Assembly: GCA_035501575.1 (NCBI GenBank)
Contig: DATJVZ010000012.1
Location: 1-6,722, forward strand
Reading direction: 5' to 3'
DNA from: JAFAGX01 sp035501575
GTDB lineage: Bacteria; Acidobacteriota; Terriglobia; Terriglobales; Acidobacteriaceae
Length of the DNA: 6,722 bases
The position numbers and the translations under genes are program-made. The notes below the pieces were generated by a model that had not been told where the DNA came from, ran no database searches, and saw nothing but the letters and a program-made list of their open reading frames with translations. Every line of letters begins with the position of its first letter. Within the stretch, counting starts at the first letter, position 1. Shown here piece by piece: positions 5,906-6,722 of the stretch.

Positions 5906-6722
5906 CTACTTCTTTACTTCTTCAAACGCGAAAACGCGGTTCCAGTCATTCTTCATGCTCACGACCGTCCAGCCGTCCTTTTGCGCCTGATCGTAAAGCG
6001 CCTGCGTGAAGGAGCCCAGTGCGACGCTCGGTAATCCGTTTGCCGGACCGTAGGCGGTTTCGCGTGCAGCATCATCGTGTAACACCAGAAGCTCGAACCG
6101 CGCGCCGCCACCGCTCTGCGTGTATTCCAACATCTCCCGGTCACCATCAGAATTGCCGAAGGCCATGATGGGACGGCGTCCGATGTACTGGTTGATGCTG
6201 ATCGCCTTGCCGGCTTTATCGTCATTGAAGTTCACCTCTGGCAAACGCACGAGCACGGCCTTGTCGTCGCGCATTTCAAACTTCGTCTTAATTGTGCTGC
6301 CAACGATCTGTTCCGGCTGGATGCCATAGGTCTGCTCGGCCCACGGACGCATGAACTCGACGCCGCCACCGGAGACGATAAACGTCTTGAAGCCGTTCGC
6401 GCGTAGGTAGGTGAGCAGCTCGTGCATCGGCTGATAAGTCATTTCGGTATAGAGCTTGCCGGTCTTCGGATTCTTCGCGGTGGCGATCCAGTCTCTGACG
6501 ATCTGCTCGAATTCCGTCGTGGTCATTCCCGCATGCGTGGCCATGATGATTTCGAGGAGCGCGCGTTCACCGCCTGCGGCCACGCCTTTCAAATCGCCCT
6601 TGAGCACCGAGGCGAACGGTTCTGTGGTTTTCCACTCGGGATGCTGCGGCGCGAGCGCCTTTACGCGGTCGAGCACGAAGTAAAGCTGAACCGGCAGCGG
6701 CTGCTCACACCAGAGCGTGCCG
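5906..6722 (-). CDS. HAD-superfamily phosphatase-like hydrolase, 5' end cut off by the window
   Basis: There are 271 visible residues, in a frame open to the right edge. The first visible residues are GTLWCEQPLPVQLYF, so the catalytic DxDGT motif I straddles the edge, with its two aspartates outside. The GTG at 6676 is internal, not a start. Motif II is FIVSGGG (Ser117 of the visible part). Motif III is probably a Lys in DDKAGKA (about 169-172). Motif IV is GNSDGDREML (189-198), with the acidic pair that holds Mg2+. Between motifs I and II lies a helical cap (about 20-95) of the phosphoserine-phosphatase type. Family members hydrolyse small phosphate esters; the substrate here cannot be told. 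Relatives I recall often have a signal peptide, which would be off-window. It ends at TAG, 232 bases before the ThDP gene on the same strand. Confidence 0.88.
   Translation of the reverse strand, partial: GTLWCEQPLPVQLYFVLDRVKALAPQHPEWKTTEPFASVLKGDLKGVAAGGERALLEIIMATHAGMTTTEFEQIVRDWIATAKNPKTGKLYTEMTYQPMHELLTYLRANGFKTFIVSGGGVEFMRPWAEQTYGIQPEQIVGSTIKTKFEMRDDKAVLVRLPEVNFNDDKAGKAISINQYIGRRPIMAFGNSDGDREMLEYTQSGGGARFELLVLHDDAARETAYGPANGLPSVALGSFTQALYDQAQKDGWTVVSMKNDWNRVFAFEEVKK

Noticed and set aside
5678..6034. Plus-strand open frame of 118 residues across the HAD/ThDP gap
   Set aside because: It overlaps the conserved 3' end of the HAD gene in antisense and shows no ribosome binding site or family resemblance.

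Overview
The window looks like a stretch of chromosome from a GC-rich soil- or sediment-type bacterium. The protein styles fit Acidobacteriota best: a degenerate ECF-sigma-like protein containing LLSFWLTGDH and ERFVFVMSVLERSSD, an exported HEAT-repeat protein, and a conserved protein of unknown function on the left edge. This placement rests on recalled family resemblance, not on a marker gene, and is moderate at best. No rRNA, tRNA, CRISPR array, insertion sequence or phage gene was found.

Layout. On the plus strand are (1) the 3' part of an uncharacterised protein gene entering from the left edge (1-864) and (2) a small sigma-factor-like gene (1015-1545) whose C-terminus appears displaced into another frame. 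A convergent intergenic region (1546-1786) with GC-rich hairpins follows. Everything to the right is on the minus strand. In transcription order these are a HAD-superfamily phosphatase-like gene running off the right edge (6722-5906), a thiamine-diphosphate enzyme of the acetolactate synthase/benzoylformate decarboxylase type (5673-4066), an exported HEAT-repeat protein with two apparent frameshifts (3968-3109), and a BASS-family sodium-dependent transporter (2665-1787).

The enzyme and HEAT genes are 97 bases apart with no obvious promoter between them and may be co-transcribed. The transporter is separated by about 440 bases of non-coding DNA. A 2-oxo-acid enzyme next to a BASS transporter suggests uptake plus cleavage of an organic acid, but nothing in the sequence fixes a substrate. 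There are no ilvN or ilvC neighbours, so branched-chain amino-acid synthesis is unlikely to be the role.

The most notable observation is that the HEAT gene carries two single-base excesses in short homopolymers. The sigma-like gene seems to carry a third near its end. All three are +1 shifts that restore a sensible protein when one base is ignored. This means either gene decay or insertion-type sequencing error. I see no convincing evidence of a new multi-gene system here.
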